NCBI RefSeq assembly: GCF_036373705.1
Contig: NC_089852.1
Location: 31,633,707 to 31,697,706, forward strand
DNA: 64,000 nucleotides
Reading direction: 5' to 3'
Source of the DNA: Amia ocellicauda
Taxonomy: Eukaryota; Chordata; Actinopteri; Amiiformes; Amiidae
A model generated the notes under the pieces. That model was not told where the DNA came from. It searched no databases and saw only the letters and a list, made by a program, of their open reading frames with translations. This document shows positions 56,201-64,000 of the stretch, in pieces. How positions within the stretch are numbered: the first letter of the stretch is position 1; every line of letters begins with the position of its first letter. A program made the translations under genes and the position numbers.

Positions 56201-56820
56201 GGGGGCAATCACATTTCAGTAGGGGCTCACCCCCTGCTGAAAGAAAATGAAAAGACAACAAACCAAACCATGAGATAACCAAATCTAAACTTCAGAAAAT
56301 GAAAACCAATTTCCCAAAACTGCTTCTATTATAAAATACATTTTAAAACTACAGTTTCATCAATAAAAGATTATTAAAATGTAAAAAAACATACCCCAAT
56401 CATAAGCAGCATGAATTCAACTCCCCACACGAAGCACACCCTGGTCACAGTTGGTAATATGGTGTAAAACAGCAGTCAGCAAATCCTCATTAATTAAAGT
56501 TTAAATAAAACACTTGCATTTCACCCCCCTTCCTGTCCTCCCTGTGTCTATAAGATCTCGACTAGCAATTCATCACCATCCTAAATTAAAATATAGCAAA
56601 CTCATCAGCAAACAAGTGACGAGTTAAAACAGACCTATAAACAGAAGGAAGCATTCAAAAATGTAAAAGAGACTGTCTGATTACTCACCACTGCTAGATA
56701 CTTTGTTTCTAAAACCCTCCTACTAGGAAACCACTGGCTCATATGAATGGGGTTCCCTTCCCCTTTAATACAGGAGCTCCAACGTCATTCATTATTAAAC
56801 CTTCCCTTACTGCACTGCTA
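53281..56820 (+). mobile_element. Gypsy-type element and flanking insert in OR4 upstream region
   Basis: Interrupts the OR module: homology stops at 53280 (...ACAAATAAG) and resumes at 56821 (CATAAGATTATTGAAACAAG). A primer-binding-like TTGGCGACGAGGATGG at about 53501 follows a possible short 5' LTR, then gag zinc knuckle, RT, RNase H and integrase remnants, then a G-run (about 56180). A 3' LTR matching the left end was not found, so 56200-56820 may be a further insertion. Confidence 0.75.
54130..56120 (+). pseudogene. Gypsy gag-pol remnant
   Basis: Two zinc-knuckle-like blocks (CYHCRSASHLANY-type near 54155; CRQCGKSGHFAKVC at about 54220). RT: RVCVDLRELYKAVVIDNHPL, MFSTIDLQNAYH, then DDLIVYGNTPEEHETRLQAV in another frame, and LSFLGHVISETGLHPNP. 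RNase H tail: LCFNLNIEYKPGRENVTADC. Integrase: SSVYYPQANGEIERFNRVLK with the catalytic Glu, then QQKQKRIKKYTDQRHGAKPP. Frame changes and deletions (protease, most RNase H, integrase N-terminus) make it inactive. Confidence 0.85.
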
Positions 56821-57180
56821 CATAAGATTATTGAAACAAGCCAGGTACGTTTTCCACAGGGTGTCAAGTTTGTGAAAGAGACAATATGCATTTTGAGTAT
56901 TTTAAATGACCCTAAAAAATCACTGAAAATGTACAGGATAGGAAAACAACTTGCAGTCAACTAATATTAAGTGGTGGGCCTGGAGCACCTCATAACATTG
57001 ACCTACATGTCAATCACAAGTGAAGAAGACAGTACTTGATGGCTGGTTTGCATTAGGTACTGTAGATTGAAGAATCTTCTGAGACACAAACGCCTCTATC
57101 TAGTGTTGGAATTCTAACGTGTGATTAGCGTTTTAGTCAAAGTTTAGAAAAAGAGCATCAAAACGAGAAGAATAAGACCC
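56821..57180 (-). repeat. Upstream flank of OR4 module resumed after insertion
   Basis: GTGTCAAGTTTGTGAAAGAGA, TTTTGAGTATTT and GGCTGGTTTGCATTAGGTACTG match OR1 upstream at 11968-12135. Confidence 0.75.
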
Positions 57181-57480
57181 CATTCTGCGGAATGATTTCA
57201 AGTGTGGAAAGTGGAGTTATCCATTGAGTCAGAAAACCATCCAGATGGGGAGGGACTATGTAGTTACCCATAGGAATGTATGTGTATCAAAGCTGCGTAC
57301 TGAACCAGTGGAGTGTGACACCCCAGCAGACCCCCTCTTGTGTCTGTTATATATAGTGTGACACATACCCCTATACTTCCTCTTTTTCCAGAGCTAGACT
57401 TCCACGCAACAACCTAGCTCTGTGGGGTTGCTCTTTCTCAGATAACTGGGGTTGCATTCACAACCTAACATTTTAATGAT
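57181..57480. mobile_element. Isolated DIRS terminal segment
   Basis: TGTATCAAAGCTGCGTACTG (about 57291) matches the leader near 59920, and CTCTTTCTCAGATAACTGGGGTTGCATTCACAACC (57430-57464) matches the loop of the terminal hairpin at 25-107. No coding part; possibly a solo terminal remnant. Confidence 0.65.
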
Positions 57481-57953
57481 TGAAAGATAAAACTTGTTCA
57501 ATAATAAATACATTAGATTTTCAAGTTTATAACCCTTTTTACAGGGTTGATAACATTTCAGAGGTGTCCCTGGTGAAATAACAAGCACCGCATTGAAAGA
57601 AGCCCTATTATTCTATTATGTGTATTTCAATGCCTGAAAATTAATAAACAACCCCCCAACCCTGATTATTTACCTGCTAGTAATGTCTTTGTTGATGCTG
57701 TAATGCTTATTCTGTCTGGAATGTGATTAATATTACAGTTAAGTCAACTATTTTACAAATTACATGAAATCAAAATGGATGAAATTAAACACACAGCTGA
57801 ATTGTATTGACATTGACAAGAGAGTGATTCAGTACATTATTGAGCTGGTTGAGATTTGAATATAATTATGCATTACAGCAGTGTTCAAATCCTTGTTGCA
57901 GCCTATGTATTTAAGATCTATTACCCCATTATCTGATTCAATAAGCTATTCAC
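57481..57953 (-). repeat. 3' flank of OR module, copy 5
   Basis: GAAATAACAAGCACCGCATTGAAAG, CCCCCCAACCCTGATTATTTACC and GCTTATTCTGTCTGGAATGTGATTAAT in the same order as around OR3 and OR4. Confidence 0.75.
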
Positions 57954-57959
57954 TTTATT
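57954..57959 (-). promoter_or_regulatory. Poly(A) signal AATAAA of OR5
   Basis: CACTTTATTGAAAACC, 189 bp past the stop. Confidence 0.6.
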
Positions 57960-58147
57960 GAAAACCACAGTTGGTGACAAATGTTTTAATCAATAGTTGA
58001 ATCTATGTTTTTATCATGAATGTATATTAATATAACATACAGTACAGTAACAGCAAATTAAATAAGTTAGGGAAATTCAAGAAAAAGGGGAAGACAAATA
58101 TCCAAGACATGTATATATATATATATATATTAAAGTGTTGCTGTCCC

Positions 58148-59080
58148 TCACTTCAGAATATGTACTTTTCTACTGAACACCCACATAACTCTCCTGCTAA
58201 TCTGATTCAGTTTCAAGCCATATATGAGGGGATTTAAAACAGGAGGGATGACTAGAAATTCAACTGCCAGGAAATTACGTACACCCTGTGGCATGTTCCT
58301 TGAGCCATATCGACTGTACAATACATCAAAAACTATGGAAATAGTAAAGCTGATTAATGATATCAAATGGGGCAAACAGGTCTGCATGAATTTACTCATC
58401 TCTTCACTAGACTTAACACAAGCTCTAACAATGTGGAAGTATGAATTTACAATAAAAAGGGCTTGACAAACTTGTATAAGTAATACAATGTTACCATATA
58501 CATTGTTAAGTATGTTATCTACACAAGACAGCTTTACAATTGACCAGTTATCACAGTACAACTTATCAATGTGAGATCCACATAGAGGCAGTCTGATAGT
58601 AAAAAATAATGCAATTGTTGTTTCACAGAAAGGAAGAATCCAAGAAATCGACAGAAACTTGTTGATAGTTAGAGATGTCATGATAGAATGGTACTGTAAG
58701 GGTTTGCATATTGCAACATACCTGTCATAAGCCATCACTGTCAAAATGGTAAATTCACACAGAACAGAAGTGTAGATCACATATGCTTGAGTCAAACATC
58801 CAGCATATGAGATCAGATGAGAGTCAGAGAGGAAGTCAGCCAGGAGTTTAGGGTACAGACCAGCAGTTCCATACAGTCCATTGACACACAGGTTACAGAG
58901 GAAGATGTACATAGGCTCATGGAGGGTTTTCTCAGTGATGATTGTAATGATCAGTGTCAAATTGAAAAGCCATATCAAAAGGTAAGCCAGAAGAGTAAAT
59001 GCCAAAAATATGTTTTTATGAGATGCCGTCTCATTTAATCCATGAAGTAAGAAAACTGTAACACTGGAGGAGTTCTGCAT
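58148..59080 (-). CDS. Olfactory receptor OR5 (class A GPCR), 310 aa
   Basis: Odorant receptor, complete from ATG 59080 (MQNSSSVTVFLLHGL) to a stop at 58148. NSS at residue 3, NET at 16, LHEPMYIF, MAYDRYVAIC, LPLCGSHIDKLYCDNWS, MQTCLPHLI, NPLIY. TM3 (LTQAYVIYTSVLCEF) is shared with OR3. TM4 (FLSISWILPFCETTIALFFT) and TM5 (LNNVYGNIVLLIQVCQALFI) are its own. TM7 region IPPVLNPLIYGLKLNQISRR has changes to the otherwise fixed LSQIRRR. No disruption of the frame, though its promoter has lost the exact TAATTA. Confidence 0.94.
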   Translation of the reverse strand: MQNSSSVTVFLLHGLNETASHKNIFLAFTLLAYLLIWLFNLTLIITIITEKTLHEPMYIFLCNLCVNGLYGTAGLYPKLLADFLSDSHLISYAGCLTQAYVIYTSVLCEFTILTVMAYDRYVAICKPLQYHSIMTSLTINKFLSISWILPFCETTIALFFTIRLPLCGSHIDKLYCDNWSIVKLSCVDNILNNVYGNIVLLIQVCQALFIVNSYFHIVRACVKSSEEMSKFMQTCLPHLISLISFTISIVFDVLYSRYGSRNMPQGVRNFLAVEFLVIPPVLNPLIYGLKLNQISRRVMWVFSRKVHILK

Positions 59081-59122
59081 TGCAGTAAGGGATGTGTCAG
59101 GAATATACAAATAAACCTGTAC

Positions 59123-59309
59123 CTAAAGAAGCACAGAGTACCTATAAGTACCTTCATATATATGTATAAGATCAGTGGAAATATAAAAACAATAATACAG
59201 TTACAATATAAGAAGCACTACAATGAACCATAATGTTTTAGTAAATTCTTGTCTTCTGGTGGTTTTATATATGTTCTTCTTTACTGACACGATGGATGAA
59301 AATACTCAC
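59123..59309 (-). other. Predicted 5' UTR intron of OR5
   Basis: Donor GTGAGT (59309-59304), acceptor GCTTCTTTAG before 59122, length 187 bp. Confidence 0.62.
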
Positions 59310-59385
59310 AGACGTTAATCTGTGAAAGGGTTGCTGCATAGAGAGCATGAGTCAATGTTCTGTAGTCTGCACTTCGGAGTTAAGC

Positions 59386-59479
59386 TTTATATATAGAGCT
59401 CCTTCAGGAGGGAGGCTACTGAGACTTGTAGCCTGAAAATAGACTTTTGAGACTGTGGCTCTGTAATACTGGGTTAATG
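59386..59479 (-). promoter_or_regulatory. OR5 promoter module with altered homeodomain site
   Basis: TATA box TATATATAAA (59386-59395) and palindrome CTCCTGAAGGAG (59399-59410) are intact. At the aligned position the plus strand reads GGGTTAATGAGG (59471-59482), so TAATTA has become TAATGA. Module homology ends here. Confidence 0.65.
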
Positions 59480-59482
59480 AGG

Positions 59483-59829
59483 TAGACAGCACATTGAAAA
59501 AATAAAATTTCCATATAACAGTCAAATATATTTAGCACATTGTCTTCCTTCTCAAGACACCCATGCTTGTTTTGTCCACAACCTGTTATGTTTGTCAGCA
59601 CACCTATTTTTCAATTGAAATAATTAAATTAAGCTGATTAGATCATATAAAAGCTTTATTTTAAAACATTTTATGCAATATTGTAATATACTCTTCTTTC
59701 ATCAGCACAATGGATCACTCTGTGGTAAGTTATCTAGTTCTATTCCTCCCATAGTGTAATTATAGTGGACATTTATGTTATCTGCATGTAATACTTCTTC
59801 ACATTGACTATCATCTGCGAGGTGTCGGC
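59483..59829. other. Intergenic, no gene seen
   Basis: AT-rich. A short stretch at 59695-59720 (CATCAGCACAATGGATCACTCTGTGG) resembles the distal OR 3' flank word CAGCACAGTGGAAGGCTCTGTGG, a possible trace of a sixth module. Confidence 0.45.
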
Positions 59830-59990
59830 TGACAGCGATAGGTTATCTTTCAAGACGGAAGCACTTCCCAAGGGGGAGGGGCTTTTGTGAACGTCCGTAG
59901 GAACATGATTGAAAACTTCACTGTATCAAAGCTGCCATCGGCCCACACCTCACTCAAAACAGGTCCCTTCCCACTTCCTGTTCTTTAAGA
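59830..59990 (+). mobile_element. DIRS left terminus and leader
   Basis: GCGATAGGTTATCTTTCAAG then GGAAGCACTTCCCAAGGGGGAGGGG, the terminal stem and loop words of the DIRS family, followed by leader sequence ACTTCCTGTTCTTTA that also occurs in 9600-9650 (ACAGGAAGTGG inverted). Confidence 0.7.
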
Positions 59991-60303
59991 ACATAAGAAC
60001 ATAAGAACATAAGAAAGTTTTCAAATGAGAGGAGGCCATTTGACCCATTGTGCTCATTTGGTGTCTATTAATAACTAAGTGATCCAAGGATCCTATCCAG
60101 TATTTTTAAATGTTCCTAAACTTTCAGCATCAACCACATTGCTGGGTAGCTTTTTCCAGATTGTGGCAACTCTCTGTGAAGAAGTGTCTCCTGTTTTCCA
60201 TCTTGAATGCCTTGAACCCCAGTTTTCATTTGTGTCCCTAGGCCCGTGTGTCCCTGCTGATCTGGAACAGCTCCTCTGGTCTGATCATGCCTTTCATGAT
60301 TTT
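59991..60303 (-). mobile_element. CR1-like LINE 3' end inserted in DIRS
   Basis: Starts with AGAACATAAGAACATAAG (the tail repeat) and reads on the minus strand FHDQTRGAVPDQQG-type frames corresponding to the 34060-34330 copy. Shares the GTGTC.ATTAATAACTAAGTGATCC block. About 310 bp, broken. Confidence 0.85.
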
Positions 60304-61626
60304 GGTCCTGGAGAAGGTCAGGAGAGAACGAGCGACAGTTCTGCTTATAGCCCCACGGTGGCCTCACAGATTCATGGCAGCTCCCAGTGAGAGCAGACTT
60401 GTTGTCCCAGGTGCAGGGCACGCTTTGGCACCCCAATCAGGGCCTCCTCCAGCTCTGGGCCTGGCCCCTGAGCGGGAGCGATTGATTGCCTGGGGTCTGT
60501 TGGACGCGGTAGTTGCCACTATTCAGTTGGCGAGAGCTCCCTCTACGAGGTCGCAGTATTCCTACTGCTGGCAGACGTGTAGCACCTGGTGCCAAGACGG
60601 CGGTCAAGACCCAATTAATTGCCCCATCAGAGTCATATTGCAATTTCTACAAGAGCTGTTGGACCAGGGCAAGTCCCCTTCCACGCTCAAAGTATCTGGC
60701 GGCCATCTCCGCATGTCATGTCCGGATTGATGGCGAGCCTCCTGGGTCTCATTTTCTGGCTGTGAAGTTTTTAAAGGGAGCTTGATGGCTACGGCCTCCT
60801 CAAACCCTTTCACTGCCCACATGGCGCCTTGATGTAGTGCTGGACGCACTTTCCCAAGCCCCATTTGAGCCACTGAACTTAGCTGAGCTGAAGCTGGTGT
60901 CACTTAAGACTGCGTTTTTTCCTGGCAATCACCTCTGCAAAACGCGTGAGCGAGTTACACGCCCTGTCCGTACACCCATCGTGTGTCTGTTTTGCGGGAG
61001 ATGGCTCCAGGGTCACGCTACGGCCTAACCAGTGTTCCTCCCGAAAGTGCTTTCTCCATTTCATGTCAACAGGCATATTGAGTTGATGGCTTTTCATCCT
61101 CCTCCCTTCGCTTCAGAGCAAGAGAGTTGGCTTCACCTCCTCTGCCCTGTGCGGGCCCTCAGGTGCAATTTGGAATGCATTAAGGACGTTCGGCTCTCAG
61201 ACCAATTGTTTGTGTCTTATGGAGCATGGACACAGGGCCAGGCGCTTTAAAAGCAGCGCCTCTCACATTGGATTGTGGACACCATTACCATGGTCTACGA
61301 GTCTACTGGGACCACGGTGCCTGATCACCTGGTGGCCCACTCGACTTGAGGCGTTGCCACATCGTGGGTGCTTTTTCAAGGTGCCCCCTTGGCAGACATT
61401 TGTGCGGCTGCAGCTTGGGCCTTGCCGCTTACATTTGCCCGGATCTACAGGTTGGATGTGATGGGACCGGTCCCTTCCATTGGGAACCTGCTGTTGGCTG
61501 CAGTCGAACCCCAGTTGCCTATGGGCTATGGCTCCTGATTTCCTCTCTCAGTCTGCCCCTGTAAGCACATCCTGATGGACTTATTTGAACCATGTCTTTC
61601 CCTTCCACCGGACTATGCCTTCTACT
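60304..61626 (+). mobile_element. DIRS-type element part (copy D)
   Basis: Plus strand from the RNase H-YR bridge (VRRERATVLLIAPRWPHRF) through YR: LIAWGLLDAVVATIQLARAP, INCPIRVILQFLQELLDQGK, MLDALSQAPFEPLNLAELKL, IELMAFHPPPFASEQESW. The HxxR block is out of frame (ARLDLRRCHIV-type reading near 61345). It ends at a fold-back junction with copy E at about 61627. Confidence 0.82.
60480..61470 (+). pseudogene. DIRS tyrosine recombinase (copy D)
   Basis: Nearly complete in length but in at least four frames. N-terminal core-binding region APERERLIAWGLLDAVVATI to LDQGKSPSTLKV, middle region with LVSLKTAFFPGNHLCKTRER where the first catalytic Arg is expected, and the C-terminal GVATSWVLFQGAPL-type block readable near 61350-61390. 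Inactive. Confidence 0.75.
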
Positions 61627-61685
61627 CGACTGGAAGGCATAGTCTGGTGGAAGGGAAGACATGGTTCAATAGCTCCATCAGGATG
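61568..61685. repeat. Palindromic junction of DIRS copies D and E
   Basis: CATCCTGATGGA at 61568-61579 is inverted at 61674-61685, and CCATGTCTTTCCCTTCCACC... through GACTATGCCTTC is inverted on the other side of a 10-bp centre TACTCGACTG (about 61623-61632). Arms have only a few mismatches. Confidence 0.85.
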
Positions 61686-62902
61686 CGCTTAAAAGGGGCA
61701 GACTGGGAGTGGAAATCAGGAGCCAGAGTCCGTAGGTCCCCGTGGACTCGTAGGCCATGGTAATTGTGTCCACAATCCAATGCGAGATCCCCTGCTTTGA
61801 AAGCACCTGGCCCCATGTCCACGCTCCATGAGACACAAACAATTGGTCTGAGTGCCGAACATCCTTAATGCATTCCAAATAGCACCTGAGGGCCCGCACA
61901 GGGCAAAGCAGGTGAAACTGACTCTCTTGCTCCCAAGCAAAGGGAGGAGGATGAAATGCCATTAACTCAATAGACCTGTTGACATGAAATGGTGACAACC
62001 CTTTCGGGGCAATTAATTGGGTCTTGACCCCCGTCTTGGCACCAGGTGCTAAACGTCCACCAGCAGTAGGAATACTGCAACCTCCTAGAGGGAGCTCTCG
62101 CCTACTGAATAGTGGCTACTACCGCATCTGACAGACCCCAGGCAATCAAACGCTTCCACTCAGGGGCCAGGCCCAAAGCTGGAGGAGGCCCGGATTGGGG
62201 TGCCAAAGCGTGCCCTCCACCTGGGACAACAAGTCCGTTCTCACTGGAAGTTGCCAAGGCTCTCCGTGGAGGAGAGCGATCAGGTCTTCAGACCAGAATC
62301 TGCGAGGCCACCATGGGGCTATCAGCAGAACTTTCACTAAGTTCTGCTGAAGGGGGAATGGTGGGAACACATAAAGGAGACAGTGTGGCCATGTGTGGGC
62401 TAGCACAGCAATCCCTAGGGTTTCTGAGTGGTCTCAGACGGAGAACCATAGTTTGCAGAGGGTGGACAATGCCAAGGCAAAGCTCCTGCCGAACCGGCTC
62501 CACAATTGCTGTATCATAAGCAGTGGTAATTCTAGAGTGTGTGGGGGCCCTAGGCAAAATAATTCCTGACTGTGTTTTCTCCGGGAAGAGTGGTGAGGGG
62601 GGGTGCGGATGGAGTTTTTGCCGATGGGGGGGGGGACTTTTGCTGGTGTTTTCTCCGGGGAGAGCGGGGGGCTGACAGAGTTTTCTCCGATGAGAGTGGT
62701 GGGGGGATGCTGACAGAGTTTTCCCTCTGAGTTGGCATCAGGCGGCTCTTGTATCGATTGACCTGGAGGCCCAATTCAGACAGATGGCCTATAATCAGGT
62801 TCATGTGGCCCTGAACCTTCTCCCTCAAGTGAGAACAAACCAGCCAGTCATCTAGGTAATTGAGGATGTGGACCCCCTGACAACTCAAGGGGGCTAACAC
62901 TA
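61627..62902 (-). mobile_element. DIRS-type element part (copy E)
   Basis: Minus strand: RT palm with VHILNYLDDWLVCSHLREKV (62900-62750), a G-rich repeat in place of the rest of RT (62560-62735), RNase H-bridge remnants (62557-62146, VRQELCLGIVHPLQTMVLRL), the YR start, a deletion near 62010, then the YR C-terminal half (61998-61678, MSPFHVNRSIELMAFHPPPF). Cut at 62903 by an unidentified block. Confidence 0.8.
62560..62735. repeat. G-rich diverged repeat inside DIRS copy E
   Basis: About five irregular units of GAGTTTTCTCCG.TG.GAG.GG.GGGG. Not present in copy A at the same place. It replaces RT coding sequence just downstream of the YLDD box. Confidence 0.7.
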
Positions 62903-63800
62903 ACTCGATCCTAACTTAAGGATCTCAAAAATGTGAATACTAACCCCACCATACTTATACTCAGAAAGTTATCCATAAGAAAAACAATTTGGTGACAATA
63001 TCTAAACTCATGGGGGCTGCAACATTCCAATACACATTTTAGCAAAGGGGGGAGCAGACAGCCCGGCAACAGGCCATCTGAATTTTACGACATCCGAACC
63101 AATCAATCAGAAATTGGAGGGACAAAGATTAGAATCTCTAGGTCTAAAACATATAAAAAACATGGTTGGAAACTAGCAATTTGGAGAAGAACACAGGCAG
63201 ATTGGAAGACACCGAAGTGGAAACCCAGGAAGGAATCCGGACCAGAACTTCTCTACCAACAACCTGGAAGCTTGGAAACCAAGTCCTCAAGTTGATGCAG
63301 ATCACCACAGCCCCTCCCCGCTATTTGAACTCTGCCTAACTGAACCTCAGTAAACCACACAGGTAGTAAACTTTGTGTACTGTTCACGAATTAGGTAAAT
63401 CACAGTTACATAAAACCTAGTTGTGTATGGGCTCTAAGTGTAGGAACGTGTTTTGTGACTTGGATCAAAACTCGAGTATAGGATAGATATCCTCTCACTC
63501 TCACTTCTAATATTATCCACCCTGCTGGTCTCTATCCTATCTTTGCAAATACATGCTGTCTATTTACATTTCAAGGTTAAGTCATGCAGATCAACCTCAC
63601 CGCTAATCTGAATTCGTATTAGTATCAACCCGGTTTTTGTTTTCAGAGGATTTGACCACTGTGGGTTGTATGTGTGGGGGTCACTAGATAATAGGACTTT
63701 ATTCAGCAATTATTATTTCTTCTGATATTTGATACCAGATAAAAACAAAAACTCCAGATCAGAACTGTATCAGATCAGCATCCTTTCATTTCATTAAACT
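62903..63800. other. Unidentified 0.9-kb block between DIRS fragments
   Basis: DIRS sequence stops after the RT at 62902 and DIRS gag begins at about 63800. The block has no long open frame and no recognised motif. It could be an LTR or another element inserted in one DIRS copy, but no TG...CA ends with duplication were found. Confidence 0.4.
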
Positions 63801-64000
63801 ATTTATAAATCCCTCATGCTGCCCCTGAGGGGGCACTTCGCGGATTGCTTGGGGTGCAACGGGTAAACCCGGGCCAGCTGCATGGACTGTTCTCTCTCTT
63901 GGAGTGTGCGTGTGAGCATCTCCTCCACAGAGGGGCCAAAAGTGCAAAAAGCCAAAAAGCCCGGTGAGATAGGGGCGTCCACGAGGCGAGTCCTGTCTGC
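63801..64000 (-). mobile_element. DIRS gag fragment continuing past the window
   Basis: AACGGGTAAACCCGGGCCAGCTGCATGGACTGTTCTCTCTCTTGGAG (63859-63905) matches copy C at 24942-24985, and GGCGAGTCCTGTC at the end matches 25007-25019. It is probably the upstream part of copy E. Confidence 0.75.

Noticed and set aside
62112-62519. 135-codon plus-strand frame
   Set aside because: Antisense to the RNase H-YR bridge of DIRS copy E.

Overview
This window is eukaryotic, vertebrate-type DNA, most likely from a ray-finned fish. Its only apparently functional host genes are five intronless-coding olfactory receptor (OR) genes of fish type. Everything else is mobile-element debris of kinds common in fish: DIRS tyrosine-recombinase retroelements, Tc1/mariner, hAT, L2, CR1-like and Tx1-like LINEs, Gypsy-type LTR elements, and a tRNA-derived SINE with an L2-type tail. 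The CR1-like 3' ends with ATGTTCTT tails and the many DIRS copies remind me of non-teleost fish such as sturgeon, gar or bowfin, but that is an impression and not a demonstrated assignment.

OR cluster. Five minus-strand paralogs (ATG positions 11482, 36907, 41715, 52851, 59080) each encode exactly 310 residues. They share an N-glycosylation motif at residue 3, MAYDRYVAIC in TM3 and NPxxY in TM7. All five sit in copies of one multi-kilobase module. In transcription order each module has a homeodomain-type TAATTA site, about 65 bp, a CTCCTGAAGGAG palindrome, a TATA box, a short non-coding exon 1, a 185-196 bp intron (GTGAGT donor, TTTAG acceptor), the coding exon, and an AATAAA signal 165-195 bp after the stop. 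Element positions relative to one another vary by only a few bases among copies. They look like recent tandem duplicates under shared regulation, later pushed apart by transposons.

Layout. 1-9800: a DIRS copy (minus), an AT-rich spacer, a Tx1-like LINE (minus), Gypsy pol (minus), a Tc1 element (plus), and a DIRS tail array with terminal hairpins. 10350-12230: OR1. 13226-16540: L2 LINE (minus). 17570-20404: CR1-like LINE (plus) carrying a SINE. 20470-27600: two DIRS copies tail to tail, one carrying a non-autonomous hAT with its target duplication. 27600-30290: no recognisable gene. 30291-33690: a DIRS terminal segment holding two Tc1 elements, one with an open 346-codon transposase whose first catalytic Asp is His. 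33690-43690: OR2 and OR3 with LINE 3' ends. 44890-50230: two more Tc1 elements and two solo LTRs with 5-bp target duplications. 51290-59480: OR4 (with a Gypsy-containing insertion just upstream of its promoter) and OR5. 59830-64000: DIRS copies forming a fold-back inverted repeat, plus an unidentified 0.9 kb block.

No CRISPR array, operon or host RNA gene was seen. I found no clearly undescribed biological system. The most interesting structures are the rigidly conserved OR promoter, the mosaic OR3 gene, the DIRS terminal hairpins with 51-nt loops and 57-bp inverted arms, and the DIRS tail arrays.
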